A stretch of 45,591 bases of DNA, taken from Chloroflexota bacterium. GTDB lineage: Bacteria; Chloroflexota; Dehalococcoidia; Dehalococcoidales; UBA2162. Within the stretch, counting starts at the first letter, position 1; each line of letters starts with the position of its first letter. The position numbers and the translations under genes are program-made. The notes under the pieces were generated by a model. That model had not been told where the DNA came from and did not search any database. It saw only the letters and a list, made by a program, of their open reading frames with translations. Below, piece after piece: positions 26,417-33,832 of this stretch. The stretch is from positions 1 to 45,591 of the forward strand of contig JACPPV010000010.1 in the NCBI GenBank assembly GCA_016190825.1. The letters are read 5' to 3'.

Positions 26417-26985
26417 CATTACCCATCAGACCTAACCGGGGTGGTTTTCTCCGTCCTTTTGGCTGCGGCTGGTTTATCCGGGAGTACCTGCTGGGCAACG
26501 GCCCGGAGGGTTCTACCAGAATTGATTCGGAGCGGGGCGCACCCCAGGCGGACATCAACTACGAGTACAAAGAAGCGCTGGCCAGAGCCACGGCAAGAGA
26601 CCGGGCCGAAAGAATAATCAGCCGCATGGTCCTGGGCGGCGAAGAGGTCACCGAGGAACAGGCGGAAAAAATCCGGGAACGCGAGCTTGCCAGGGTTTCC
26701 CGAAAGTTCACCCGGATGAGATACCACTCCTTCCTGGTATATTTCGGCGTGCTCAAAAGGCTCGGCTGGGTCGAGCCGACTTCAGAAACCGGGGACTCAT
26801 CTATCCAGGCAAACTACCCCCAGGCGCCGGACCGCGTCTACTATCGGCTGACCAAAACAGGCCGAGGGGCGGATGAGGCTCTCTGGTCGAATCCGCAGTA
26901 TACACTGTATCCGGAAAACGGGCGCAATCACGCGTCAAAAGGCACCGGCTGGCCCCACCGCAAGGTGATACCTTCCCAAAGTTGA
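26413..26985 (+). CDS. Possible winged-helix protein, unknown
   Basis: A 190-residue protein starting in an ATGA overlap. The first 50 residues, opening with basic, glycine-rich sequence (RPNRGGFLRPFGCGW), precede a charged helix (about 50-100). A segment HSFLVYFGVLKRLGWVEPT and, later, RVYYRLTKTGRGA look like the recognition helix and wing of a winged-helix fold, seen by eye only. It is the last gene before the terminator at 27,014. Confidence 0.55.
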   Translation: MTLPIRPNRGGFLRPFGCGWFIREYLLGNGPEGSTRIDSERGAPQADINYEYKEALARATARDRAERIISRMVLGGEEVTEEQAEKIRERELARVSRKFTRMRYHSFLVYFGVLKRLGWVEPTSETGDSSIQANYPQAPDRVYYRLTKTGRGADEALWSNPQYTLYPENGRNHASKGTGWPHRKVIPSQS

Positions 26986-27013
26986 CCGTCGTCCGTTTAA
27001 CCTGATACGTCAG

Positions 27014-27038
27014 GCCCTCCCACACGGGAGGGCTTTTT
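27014..27038 (+). terminator. Rho-independent terminator
   Basis: GCCCTCCC / GGGAGGGC, an 8-bp perfect stem with loop ACAC, followed by TTTTT. It ends the rightward operon that includes the replication and unknown genes. Confidence 0.9.
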
Positions 27039-27121
27039 CATTTTTCAAAAGTTTCTGCCGAGGGGGAGGGGGAAGATAATTGCGCTAATGCTTGAAATAT
27101 GACCAAACGCTGATTTGTGTG

Positions 27122-27235
27122 ATGATGAAGCTAAACACGCTCATTAACAAACAGCACGCTGGCAGGCTGATTACTCTGGCAACGGGGGAAAGGCGCAACG
27201 TGACTCATATCAAGCTCTGTGCGGGCGGTCTGTGA
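27122..27235 (+). CDS. Possible 37-residue peptide
   Basis: ATGATG opens a frame encoding a basic peptide, MKLNTLINKQHAGRLITLAT onward, ending at TGA 27,233-27,235. No ribosome site is visible. It lies in the otherwise empty 27,040-27,271 gap. Support is weak. Confidence 0.25.
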   Translation: MMKLNTLINKQHAGRLITLATGERRNVTHIKLCAGGL

Positions 27236-27271
27236 CCATGCGCCTAATAAACGAAAGAGAGGAAAGGACGC

Positions 27272-27772
27272 ATGGAAAACAGCTACATCAAAAGCCTACT
27301 GGCACCACGTGCCAAAAACACCGGCGGGCGGAAAGTCTGGAGCATTGACCTTGAGACGGTCTGGCTTCCGTTTTTTACCGCCACGAATACCGAAGGACAC
27401 ACCGCCATACCGCTTGACCAGCTCGGCGCACCGCTACGGCTGGCTTACAATCAGGACGGAACTGTCAAGTTCAGCCTGTCAGGTAAGCCTGTCATACGTG
27501 TCGCAAAGGACATATCGGACGCCGTCCGGTTAGTCCGTGAGAACATGGCGGCTAACCTGCAATCCTACGCTAATGCCGTAGCTACCGAAAACGCTGATGG
27601 CTATGGGGCAACGGCAAGGGCGTCCGCTCAAGCGGGCAAGCCAATACAGGACGCCGATGCCCGCAACCTCAGTGACGCTATCATGGCTCAGGCATTGGCG
27701 CAAGCCGAAGCGGTTGCCGAAGCGGAAGCACCAAAAAACACGAAACGGGAACGGGTCGCCGTCCCCGCCTAG
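27272..27772 (+). CDS. Unknown protein with Ala-rich helical tail
   Basis: A 166-residue protein from an ATG with GAGAGGAAAGG upstream. The first 90 residues are beta-like (KVWSIDLETVWLPFFTATNT). The second half is an alanine-rich, probably helical stretch (IMAQALAQAEAVAEAEA) with a basic end. No family is recognised. With the gene at 27,850 it forms a module between two terminators whose synonymous choices (runs such as GGGCGTAAGC) look unlike the flanking element genes, hinting at separate acquisition. Confidence 0.55.
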   Translation: MENSYIKSLLAPRAKNTGGRKVWSIDLETVWLPFFTATNTEGHTAIPLDQLGAPLRLAYNQDGTVKFSLSGKPVIRVAKDISDAVRLVRENMAANLQSYANAVATENADGYGATARASAQAGKPIQDADARNLSDAIMAQALAQAEAVAEAEAPKNTKRERVAVPA

Positions 27773-27813
27773 TCATAATTCGGGCGCATGGTCACAGACA
27801 GCCTGCACAGAAG

Positions 27814-27837
27814 TTTATCCTGAGCGAAGTCGAAGGA
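27814..27837. repeat. Dispersed 24-bp repeat, copy 1
   Basis: TATCCTGAGCGAAGTCGAAG is its core. It is identical over 24 bp to 34,590-34,613; a diverged copy is at 36,814. It lies between two genes 13 bp before the next start. Confidence 0.85.
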
Positions 27838-27849
27838 AAAGGGGGTAAA

Positions 27850-28509
27850 ATGGGGAAACAACCGAAATGGGCAACCCATGACCGCCAACAATGTCTTATC
27901 CGTATCTGGACGGAAACGGGGGACGCTTGCCTGTTAGGTCATCCGCTTTGCGATAACCCTGAACACTACCTTTACTTTGAGCCTAAAGGCGTTACTGTGA
28001 GCGTGCCTGTAACCTTGCCCTGTCAAAGCACTTCGGGCAACCCTATCAGGGACGAAAACGGCAACCAGCTTTATATCACGCTTTACGGCTCTAAGACAGT
28101 TACCGCTTATGAGCCTAAGTTCCTACGCCTACATGAGCGGAGATGGCAAAGCGCAATTAAAGCGTGGCAAGCTGAAGATAGGCTTGACTGGCAGAACGAA
28201 CGGCAACGCCTGCACGCAACTAATGACAGGCGGGTAAGTTCGGGCGGACAATTCAACGGAGTCGGGCGGGATATTTACTTTGACAGACAGCCCGCCTACT
28301 ACCTATTAGCCGTAGGCGTAAGCGGAGTAACATTAAAGCCTTTTGCCAGAGTTAGACTGCCTAGCTCATACATGGCTTTAGACGTGGACTTGCCTACGCT
28401 CAGGGGCGTAAGCAAGAACGCAAGGCGCAAGGCTATCCGATACGGACAAACAAAGCGGATACAGACGGAAGTTGACAAGGCGGTCAAGCACTATCTAGCT
28501 AACCGCTAG
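27850..28509 (+). CDS. Unknown 219-residue protein
   Basis: ATG start after the dispersed repeat, with GGGGG upstream. It has CLLGHPLCDNPEHY near the N-terminus, a Tyr/Phe-rich central part, and a basic helical end (KNARRKAIRYGQTKRIQ). No family is named. A strong terminator follows 20 bp after the stop. Its base usage differs from its neighbours, as noted for 27,272. A cargo gene of the element is likely. Confidence 0.55.
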   Translation: MGKQPKWATHDRQQCLIRIWTETGDACLLGHPLCDNPEHYLYFEPKGVTVSVPVTLPCQSTSGNPIRDENGNQLYITLYGSKTVTAYEPKFLRLHERRWQSAIKAWQAEDRLDWQNERQRLHATNDRRVSSGGQFNGVGRDIYFDRQPAYYLLAVGVSGVTLKPFARVRLPSSYMALDVDLPTLRGVSKNARRKAIRYGQTKRIQTEVDKAVKHYLANR

Positions 28510-28528
28510 ACAGAAGCGCATAAAAACA

Positions 28529-28560
28529 AAAAGACACTCCGAACAAAGCGGGGTGTCTTT
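28529..28560 (+). terminator. Rho-independent terminator
   Basis: AAAGACACTCCG pairs with CGGGGTGTCTTT (one G:T pair), loop AACAAAG, followed by a T-rich tail. It ends the 27,272-28,509 module; the A run at the 5' side allows bidirectional action. Confidence 0.8.
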
Positions 28561-28581
28561 TGCTTTTCAACCAGTGATTTT

Positions 28582-28608
28582 AGAGCCAGCCAGAACAAGG
28601 CTGGCTCT
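28582..28608. repeat. Perfect 10-bp hairpin and flanking direct repeat
   Basis: AGAGCCAGCC / GGCTGGCTCT with loop AGAACAA. Its right arm begins a 20-bp sequence (28,601-28,620) repeated with one extra base at 28,975-28,995. The two copies bracket the gene at 28,677. Confidence 0.65.
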
Positions 28609-28676
28609 ATTCATATCCGGCATGACGCCTAATTTGACAGTTAGTTTGACACCTTATTTAGCAAGGACGTGACGAT

Positions 28677-28967
28677 ATGAACGCCTCTAGACTGGATACA
28701 GCTTTTCGCCAGCTCCGGAAGCGGGGCTATTTCGCCAGGCGCAACTTCATGGATTGCCAGTCCTGCGCCGTTGCTGCCATCCCCGATAGCAAGGCTCATC
28801 GCTATGTTGTTTACCACCAGCAAGACGCCGAAGACTTGAGGAACACGGGGCAATGCTATCTCGCCTGGGCCGGCGATCCCGAAGAGATCGAAGCCGTCTT
28901 CTACAACGCCGGCATAGAAACCCGGTGGAGCGGCCATATCAATGACCGCATCCTGATGATCCTTTAA
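28677..28967 (+). CDS. DUF6891-like small protein
   Basis: A 96-residue protein. The pattern RGYFARRNFMDCQSCAVAAI and YVVYHQQDAEDL, then LAWAGDPEEIEAVFYNAGIE and a closing RILM segment, resembles the DUF6891-type family as I recall it; this is not verified. ATG start without a strong ribosome site. It is bracketed by 20-bp direct repeats. Function unknown. Confidence 0.6.
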   Translation: MNASRLDTAFRQLRKRGYFARRNFMDCQSCAVAAIPDSKAHRYVVYHQQDAEDLRNTGQCYLAWAGDPEEIEAVFYNAGIETRWSGHINDRILMIL

Positions 28968-28974
28968 CAAAGAA

Positions 28975-28995
28975 CTGGCTCTATTCATAATCCGG
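28975..28995. repeat. Direct repeat, second copy
   Basis: CTGGCTCTATTCATAATCCGG matches 28,601-28,620 apart from one inserted A. It follows the 28,677 gene by 8 bp. Confidence 0.7.
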
Positions 28996-29109
28996 TAAGT
29001 TAAGCATGGACGGGAGCGGGTAATCTTTTGCCCTTTCCCGCCCGTCCTCAACCTAGCTCTAGTGAGCAGGGTCGAACTACTCATGGGACGGGGAGGGGGT
29101 GATAACAGT

Positions 29110-29769
29110 ATGAGCACAAGAGGAGCAATCGCGCGGCAGAAGGGGGATACTTTCGAGGGGAGATACCACCACTGGGACTCTTACCCCACCGGACTGGGCA
29201 AAGCTCTATGGGACGTGTATCACGAGCAATTCCAGGACAACCTGGATGAGATGCTCCGTGTCCTGATTGATGAGCACCCGGCCGGCTGGTCAAGCATCGT
29301 GGGCAAGGACTTTGCGGTCACACCGGGCTACAACGATTACGGCAAAGGGAATTGCCTCAAGTGCGGTCGACTGGCCTGGGAGCACTACTACCAGGACTGG
29401 GAATCTCACGGGAAAAAGCTCACCGCCAAAGCCCGTAAGGATATGGCTAACGGCCGCTACATGGCGTTAGAGCATCCTTTCGAGGGGCCGGAATCCAACA
29501 ATGCCGAGTGCTACTGCCACGGCGATCGCCATGAAGAGGCATTCCTTGTAACCGAAGAGAACGCCGCCGGTTCGGGCTGCGAATACGCTTATGTCTTTGC
29601 CGAGAACGGCAAGCTGATCATGACGATACTCTCTTCCCTCAATGAGGACGAGAGCAAGATGATCGGCATGTTCGGCATGGGCAATCCTGAGGCGAAGTGG
29701 GGCGTCCTGGCTATAGTCCCGCTGGACGGGCCGGAGCCGGACTGGAAAAACATCGAAAGGGGGAGCTGA
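29110..29769 (+). CDS. Unknown element protein, MSTRGAIA family
   Basis: A 219-residue protein. The opening MSTRGAIARQKGDTFEGRYH and HWDSYPTGLG is recurrent in hypothetical proteins of plasmids and islands. A CLKCGRLAWEHYY segment and CYCHGDRH are possible metal sites. I chose the ATG at 29,110, with GGAGGGGGTG upstream, over a GTG at 29,062. It begins a closely packed run of small genes up to 31,234. No function known. Confidence 0.7.
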   Translation: MSTRGAIARQKGDTFEGRYHHWDSYPTGLGKALWDVYHEQFQDNLDEMLRVLIDEHPAGWSSIVGKDFAVTPGYNDYGKGNCLKCGRLAWEHYYQDWESHGKKLTAKARKDMANGRYMALEHPFEGPESNNAECYCHGDRHEEAFLVTEENAAGSGCEYAYVFAENGKLIMTILSSLNEDESKMIGMFGMGNPEAKWGVLAIVPLDGPEPDWKNIERGS

Positions 29770-30024
29770 ATGGACCTTTATTGCCGCCGCTGCGGTGAAC
29801 CCTGGGATATCTACTATGTCGAGCAAGAAATGGATCCGCTGGAGCGTGTGCATTTCAAGGACGGTGAAGGCTGCCCGGCCTGCTACGGCAAGCCGATTGA
29901 AAAGCGCCCATTCCGCGCCGAGCTGGCCGCAGCCTTTCAGGACGTTCTGGGCGATGATACTGATGGCATCGCCGTCGAGATGGAAGACGCCGAGGCCCTG
30001 ATGGGTGAAGACTTCTGGAACTAG
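29770..30024 (+). CDS. Small zinc-ribbon-like protein
   Basis: An 84-residue protein with CRRCGEPW and CPACYGK, a two-CxxC zinc-ribbon pattern within the first 45 residues, and an acidic tail (DDTDGIAVEMEDAEAL). The ATG directly follows the previous stop, with AAAGGGGGAG upstream. Function unknown. Confidence 0.7.
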   Translation: MDLYCRRCGEPWDIYYVEQEMDPLERVHFKDGEGCPACYGKPIEKRPFRAELAAAFQDVLGDDTDGIAVEMEDAEALMGEDFWN

Positions 30025-30036
30025 GGGGTGTCGGCG

Positions 30037-30198
30037 ATGGTGACTTACAAACGCCCCAACCGGCGCAAGTGCTACTGGTTCTTTAGGGACTGCCTCAAAG
30101 GAAAGAGCCGGTGTTCAACCAAGTGCCCTGACTATCTATCGATAGCCCAGGCAGAAAGAATGAAAAGGGAGAGGAAGTATGCCAGCGAAAGACCTTAG
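30037..30198 (+). CDS. Cysteine-rich 53-residue protein
   Basis: ATG with GGGGGTG 6 nt upstream. The four cysteines follow C-x6-C-x6-C-x3-C in KCYWFFRDC, SRCSTKCPDY, between a basic start and a basic tail. The pattern suggests a small metal-binding protein. It overlaps the next gene by 20 bp. No family is named, but spacing and ribosome sites on both sides support it. Confidence 0.6.
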   Translation: MVTYKRPNRRKCYWFFRDCLKGKSRCSTKCPDYLSIAQAERMKRERKYASERP

Positions 30199-30373
30199 CG
30201 GTAAGACTGTCTTTGACCTGGGGCCGGAGGATTTCGACATGCTCTATTGTAGATTTTGCAAAGAGCATCCTTGTTGTAACCAGGACTTCAAGACCATCAA
30301 TGTCTGCCAGCAACTCATCGATAGTGGCATCTGGGACAATCTCTACCGCAAGAGATTACAAGGCCTGTCCTGA
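30179..30373 (+). CDS. Small cysteine-containing protein, unknown
   Basis: A 64-residue protein. It opens MPAKDLSGKTVFDLGPEDFD, then CRFCKEHPCCNQ and a later Cys. ATG with GAGAGGA upstream, starting inside the preceding gene. The cysteine pattern suggests metal binding. Function unknown. Confidence 0.6.
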   Translation: MPAKDLSGKTVFDLGPEDFDMLYCRFCKEHPCCNQDFKTINVCQQLIDSGIWDNLYRKRLQGLS

Positions 30374-30418
30374 CTGCCTTGATCTTGTCCAGGAATAACA
30401 CCAAACAAGGGAGGTGAT

Positions 30419-30718
30419 ATGACCGCCAAATTCAATCCGGGACAGCTCGTCTGGACCCGGGGAGTGAGTGACCTGGTTGCCGACAATGCAGAGTTCGCCA
30501 GGTTCGCCGCCGGCAGCCTGAAACGCCATCTCAGTGGTGACTGGGGTGATGTGGACGCTGAAGACAAGCGAACGAACGATGCTGCCCTGAACCAGGGGAT
30601 GCGGATACTTTCAGCCTACAATGACAAACGCTTCTCCGGACACGGCATATCCACCATCTGGATCATCACTGAGGCCGACAGGTCGGCAACCACCATTCTC
30701 TTCCCGGACGAGTATTAG
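30419..30718 (+). CDS. Conserved hypothetical element protein
   Basis: A 99-residue protein opening KFNPGQLVWTRGVSDL, with SGDWGDVDAEDKRTND, RILSAYN and IWIITEADRSATTILFP. This set of motifs recurs in small hypothetical proteins of plasmids and integrative elements as I recall them; no function is known. ATG with GGGAGGTG upstream. Confidence 0.75.
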   Translation: MTAKFNPGQLVWTRGVSDLVADNAEFARFAAGSLKRHLSGDWGDVDAEDKRTNDAALNQGMRILSAYNDKRFSGHGISTIWIITEADRSATTILFPDEY

Positions 30719-30809
30719 CCCCTGACTCTGGCGCTTAGTTGCGACTATCGGGATTAGGCGCCAGGGATGAGCGGGCTACTGCTCAAATTAACGAAAGGAG
30801 AGGGATACT

Positions 30810-31043
30810 ATGCCTCAAACCATGGATCACATCCAGATGCTGAAGGATGAAGACCGCTGGCCCAGATGGCCCGTGCTGCCGATGATAAGGCGGCGCGACG
30901 GGGAATGCGGCCTGGTTGTTGCCGGACGCGGCCCCACAATCTACCTGGCAAATCTTTTCCAACTCGATAAGCTGCCTTCAGCCGAGAAGATCAGCTTCGC
31001 CTCATACGAGGACATGGTTGATGCCGGCTGGGAAGTTGATTAA
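30810..31043 (+). CDS. Small hypothetical protein
   Basis: A 77-residue protein with MIRRRDGECGLVVAGRG and a C-terminal FASYEDMVDAGWEVD. ATG with GAAAGGAGAGGG upstream. No family is recognised. It lies 91 bp after the previous gene and 17 bp before the next. Confidence 0.6.
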   Translation: MPQTMDHIQMLKDEDRWPRWPVLPMIRRRDGECGLVVAGRGPTIYLANLFQLDKLPSAEKISFASYEDMVDAGWEVD

Positions 31044-31060
31044 CCAGAGGAGGTGGACCG

Positions 31061-31234
31061 ATGGACATATCCTTTAGAGTATTCGATTGCATCAAGGACA
31101 GCCTGGACAGTTCCAACTACAAAGCATATGACGAACGCGTATCAGCTATCCTGCACGCTCTTCAGGAAGAGCTACCCACCGTGATAGACGAAATCATCCG
31201 GCGCCTGGCGAAAGAGCAGGATTGGCAGGAATAA
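31061..31234 (+). CDS. Small helical protein, unknown
   Basis: A 57-residue, mostly helical acidic protein (DERVSAILHALQEELPT, VIDEIIRRLAKEQDW). ATG with AGAGGAGGTG upstream, so translation is well supported. It is the gene just before the ubiquitin-like gene, 45 bp apart. Function unknown. Confidence 0.65.
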   Translation: MDISFRVFDCIKDSLDSSNYKAYDERVSAILHALQEELPTVIDEIIRRLAKEQDWQE

Positions 31235-31279
31235 ATTCTGGAATAATTTAAGCAGGAAACTAACAAGGAGGTATTACCA

Positions 31280-31465
31280 ATGGCCAGAAAATTCATCTAT
31301 GAAAATCGGGAATTTCCCGACCCCGACCCTAACCTGAGCACGGAAGAGGTCAAGAAGATGATGGCCGATTTCTTCCCGGAGCTGGTCAACGCCGAAGTCC
31401 GGGAACACCATGAAGGAGAGGACACGCTCTATGAGTTGGTCAAGCGGGTTGGCACAAAGGGATAG
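31280..31465 (+). CDS. PRTRC system protein C, prokaryotic ubiquitin-like beta-grasp protein
   Basis: A 61-residue protein, the usual size of PRTRC protein C (Prok_Ub family). It has the family opening KFIYENREFPDPDPNLSTEE and VKKMMADFFPEL, and ends YELVKRVGTKG with a C-terminal Gly, as needed for activation by an E1-like enzyme. It is encoded in one run with E2-like, JAMM and E1-like genes (32,566-34,618). ATG with AAGGAGG upstream. Whether it is conjugated to anything is not established. The family assignment rests on the motif and the neighbours. Confidence 0.85.
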   Translation: MARKFIYENREFPDPDPNLSTEEVKKMMADFFPELVNAEVREHHEGEDTLYELVKRVGTKG

Positions 31466-31694
31466 CCTGGACACGCATCTCATCGTAAGCGCCCTGAAGA
31501 CAGTCCCGAAGTTCAAGATCACGCTGCTCGAGTTGGCGCAGAGAGTTGTCACTAAAGGCAAGGTCGACATGAAAAAGGCGTCCTTCTATCGTGAGGAGCT
31601 GGATGAGGCGATCTCCGAGGCAATTGCCTACGGGAAGTCCACGCGGGAGGCGGTGCAATGCCTGAGAACGCTGGTTCGACGCCGCTCCCCATGA
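31431..31694 (+). CDS. Unknown small protein overlapping PRTRC-C
   Basis: An 87-residue protein if started at ATG 31,431, overlapping PRTRC-C by 35 bp in another frame; ATG 31,410 would give 94 residues. It is helical, with KFKITLLELAQRVV and REELDEAISEAIAYGKS, and ends in Arg residues. It overlaps the next gene by 37 bp. Translational coupling inside the ubiquitin-like operon is likely. No family is recognised. Confidence 0.55.
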   Translation: MSWSSGLAQRDSLDTHLIVSALKTVPKFKITLLELAQRVVTKGKVDMKKASFYREELDEAISEAIAYGKSTREAVQCLRTLVRRRSP

Positions 31695-32497
31695 ATGGCC
31701 CGCTCCTGAAGCTAGGAAAGAAACTCCGCGCTGCCGTCCCTCCCTCTCTTAACATCCTTATCGACCGCTTCGACGAGTTCGAGTCCTATGACGACTTCGT
31801 CAAGCTGGTCAAGGAGTATGTGCCGGAGCATGAGCAGGAGATACTCCGTCTGCCATCCCCAGAAACGCAAATCGTCGCCTTCGCCAGCCACTTCGAGGAC
31901 AAATACTTCCCGCTCCACTACTCCTTCGCCGAGGCCGAGATGCATGAGATTGAAGGCTACAGCGACCTGACCAGGGGAATCCCCCTGATCATCAGCGGGC
32001 TGTCCTACGATGACATTGACATGCTGCCTTCTGACGGGAACTCGAGCCAGCAGCTCATGTCGTTCCTTATCCCCATGCCGGAAAACCAAGAGGGGATACA
32101 CGTCGCCCTGGGCGAGGCTTGCCTCGAATATGTCCCGAAGGAGTTGCTTGAGCGCCTGCCGCAAGGCGGTTTCCCTGGTGATGAGCTGCACCGTCTGCTG
32201 GACGGAACGCGGTTTAAGGGACTGGCCGTATGGGCCGATATCGTGAACTCGGATACAGGGAACTACTTTCTCGATGCCGATTACGATATGTTCTACAGCT
32301 CCGGCCCGCCAGATTGGGACATGGAGAATGTGCAAGCCTTAACCACTCTCTGGCAGCAGTCCGAGGCGGCCTGGGGAGAGGTAAACACCCTTGCAGCCTG
32401 GCTTGAAGAAGACAAGCCGGCTCATTTCGAGGAGCTGCTCGATTTCATCGAAAGGAGGCGCAACATTGTGGATTCTGAAGGGATGCCCGAAGTGTAA
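31658..32497 (+). CDS. Unknown 279-residue protein in the ubiquitin-like operon
   Basis: An acidic protein of unknown family. N-terminal KLGKKLRAAVPPSLNILIDR and FESYDDFVKLVKEYVPEHEQ; middle LSYDDIDMLPSDGNSS; C-terminal TLWQQSEAAWGEVNTLAAWLEE. No transmembrane helix or known catalytic motif is seen. ATG with GGGAGG upstream. It sits between PRTRC-C and PRTRC-B where typical PRTRC operons have other lettered proteins, so it may be a system-specific partner or substrate. Confidence 0.65.
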   Translation: MPENAGSTPLPMNGPLLKLGKKLRAAVPPSLNILIDRFDEFESYDDFVKLVKEYVPEHEQEILRLPSPETQIVAFASHFEDKYFPLHYSFAEAEMHEIEGYSDLTRGIPLIISGLSYDDIDMLPSDGNSSQQLMSFLIPMPENQEGIHVALGEACLEYVPKELLERLPQGGFPGDELHRLLDGTRFKGLAVWADIVNSDTGNYFLDADYDMFYSSGPPDWDMENVQALTTLWQQSEAAWGEVNTLAAWLEEDKPAHFEELLDFIERRRNIVDSEGMPEV

Positions 32498-32618
32498 AGG
32501 CGCTCTCTATCGCGACACGGAAGGATTTGTTTGTCTTCAGTGTGGACGGGAAGTGCAGGTGAAGCGTGGCAAAGAAAAACAAGATCGAATACCAGTGGGC
32601 GCTGCCGGCAGACCTTAA
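32466..32618 (+). CDS. Small zinc-ribbon protein
   Basis: A 50-residue protein from a TTG at 32,466 with a strong AAAGGAGG at 32,451-32,458. It has CPKCKGALYRDTEGFVCLQC, two CxxC knuckles 14 residues apart, and a basic tail. It overlaps the end of the preceding gene and the start of PRTRC-B. Zinc-ribbon miniproteins of this shape occur in bacterial ubiquitin-like and phage operons; its role is unknown. Confidence 0.6.
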   Translation: MWILKGCPKCKGALYRDTEGFVCLQCGREVQVKRGKEKQDRIPVGAAGRP

Positions 32619-33249
32619 GATACCGCCGGACGAGCTGCAGGCCAGGCTGGACTTCTACCAGGATATGACCATCCTTCATCTGATAGAAAAGGACGCAATC
32701 GTCACCCGTGTAGTCTCCGCTCGCGATGTGGCGCTGGCATTGCTGCGCGAAGTCCCGCTCGGTTCCGGGCTTCTGCCGGACAATGTTCTGTGGTGGCAGC
32801 AGGGGAAACGTGGCGCCGAGGTCGCCCTCTGGCGCGGGCCGAAGGTGTGGCCGGTTGCCCTGCAACTCGAGGCCTTCAAACCGCCCAGACAGTTCAAGCT
32901 GCCGATGCCGGGGCTGCTCTTCATCTGCGTCCCCGGCCGGGAGCCGAGAGTCTATTCGACGAAGAAAAGGCCAAGAAGCCTGGATGACGCCATATTCCAT
33001 GCGCCGCTCTTCAATGTCTTCCACTCCGGGGATACCTGTCCGGGAACGCACAAATATCCCGATGATGTCGGGCAGACGCCGGAGTCTTTCTTCCTGAGTT
33101 TCTTCTCCCTGGCGGGGAACCATAGACACCGGTCGCAGCGATACCCTGATAACCTGCTTGCCCTGTGGGAAGAGCTGGATGGCAAGAACCGGTACCCGCT
33201 CGGTGACCTGATGCCGTGTGGGCACATAAAGGACATCATGGCGCCATGA
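32566..33249 (+). CDS. PRTRC system protein B, E2-like
   Basis: A 227-residue protein of PRTRC-B type, a family that others have related to the E2 ubiquitin-conjugating fold. An E2-like motif is visible: HAPLFNVFHSGDTCPG, with Cys158 placed like an E2 active cysteine. Upstream, RQFKLPMPGLLFICVPGREP matches the family's central strands. GTG start at 32,566. The stop overlaps the PRTRC-A start as ATGA, so the two are translationally coupled. Ligase-like transfer of PRTRC-C is an inference from the fold and the neighbourhood. Confidence 0.85.
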   Translation: MAKKNKIEYQWALPADLKIPPDELQARLDFYQDMTILHLIEKDAIVTRVVSARDVALALLREVPLGSGLLPDNVLWWQQGKRGAEVALWRGPKVWPVALQLEAFKPPRQFKLPMPGLLFICVPGREPRVYSTKKRPRSLDDAIFHAPLFNVFHSGDTCPGTHKYPDDVGQTPESFFLSFFSLAGNHRHRSQRYPDNLLALWEELDGKNRYPLGDLMPCGHIKDIMAP

Positions 33250-33797
33250 ACCCGGCCGGATATCTGCTCAATACATTTGGAGGCCTTACCGGCGACCCGG
33301 GTATTTACTACCAGTACATACTGGCGGGCAACGGCCTGTTCGTCTCTGCCGATAACGAACATCTCCGGGCCACTATCATTGTATCTCCCGCCCGGGTGAG
33401 GGGGCTGGCGCCGATAAAGGAGAGCTTTGAGATGCTCTGCGGCAAGATACCCGGTCGCCTCTGTAACCTGGCGATATCCATCATGGCCGGCGAGCTTTCC
33501 CGCGAGCGATATCTGGCCGTTATCTGGGAAAGCGGCGAATACCGGCTCCGGATGCCAGCTCAGCAGGGTGTCGCCGGGGCCGTGACCTATGAGACTCTCC
33601 CGAATACCATCATGGACATTCACAGCCATCATAAAATGAAGGCCTTCTTCAGCTCCACCGATGACCGGGACGAACAGGGCTTCCGTATCTACATGGTTGC
33701 GGGAAGGCTCGATACCTTCTTCCCCGAGGTAATGATAAGGCTGGGGGTTTATGGCTACTTTATGCCTCTGGATGTGAACCAGGTATTCGATCTGTGA
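33246..33797 (+). CDS. PRTRC system protein A, JAMM/JAB peptidase
   Basis: A 183-residue JAB-domain protein. The complete JAMM zinc motif is present: His126-x-His128-x7-Ser136-x2-Asp139 in DIHSHHKMKAFFSSTDD, with a Glu available upstream (Glu95 in AVIWESGEY). Such peptidases release ubiquitin-like proteins or trim their C-termini. ATG at 33,246 in a four-base overlap with PRTRC-B. All metal ligands are intact, so activity is expected. Confidence 0.9.
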   Translation: MNPAGYLLNTFGGLTGDPGIYYQYILAGNGLFVSADNEHLRATIIVSPARVRGLAPIKESFEMLCGKIPGRLCNLAISIMAGELSRERYLAVIWESGEYRLRMPAQQGVAGAVTYETLPNTIMDIHSHHKMKAFFSSTDDRDEQGFRIYMVAGRLDTFFPEVMIRLGVYGYFMPLDVNQVFDL

Positions 33798-33832
33798 GGT
33801 AACTGAACTACCTGTGGTGAGGTACCCGAACT

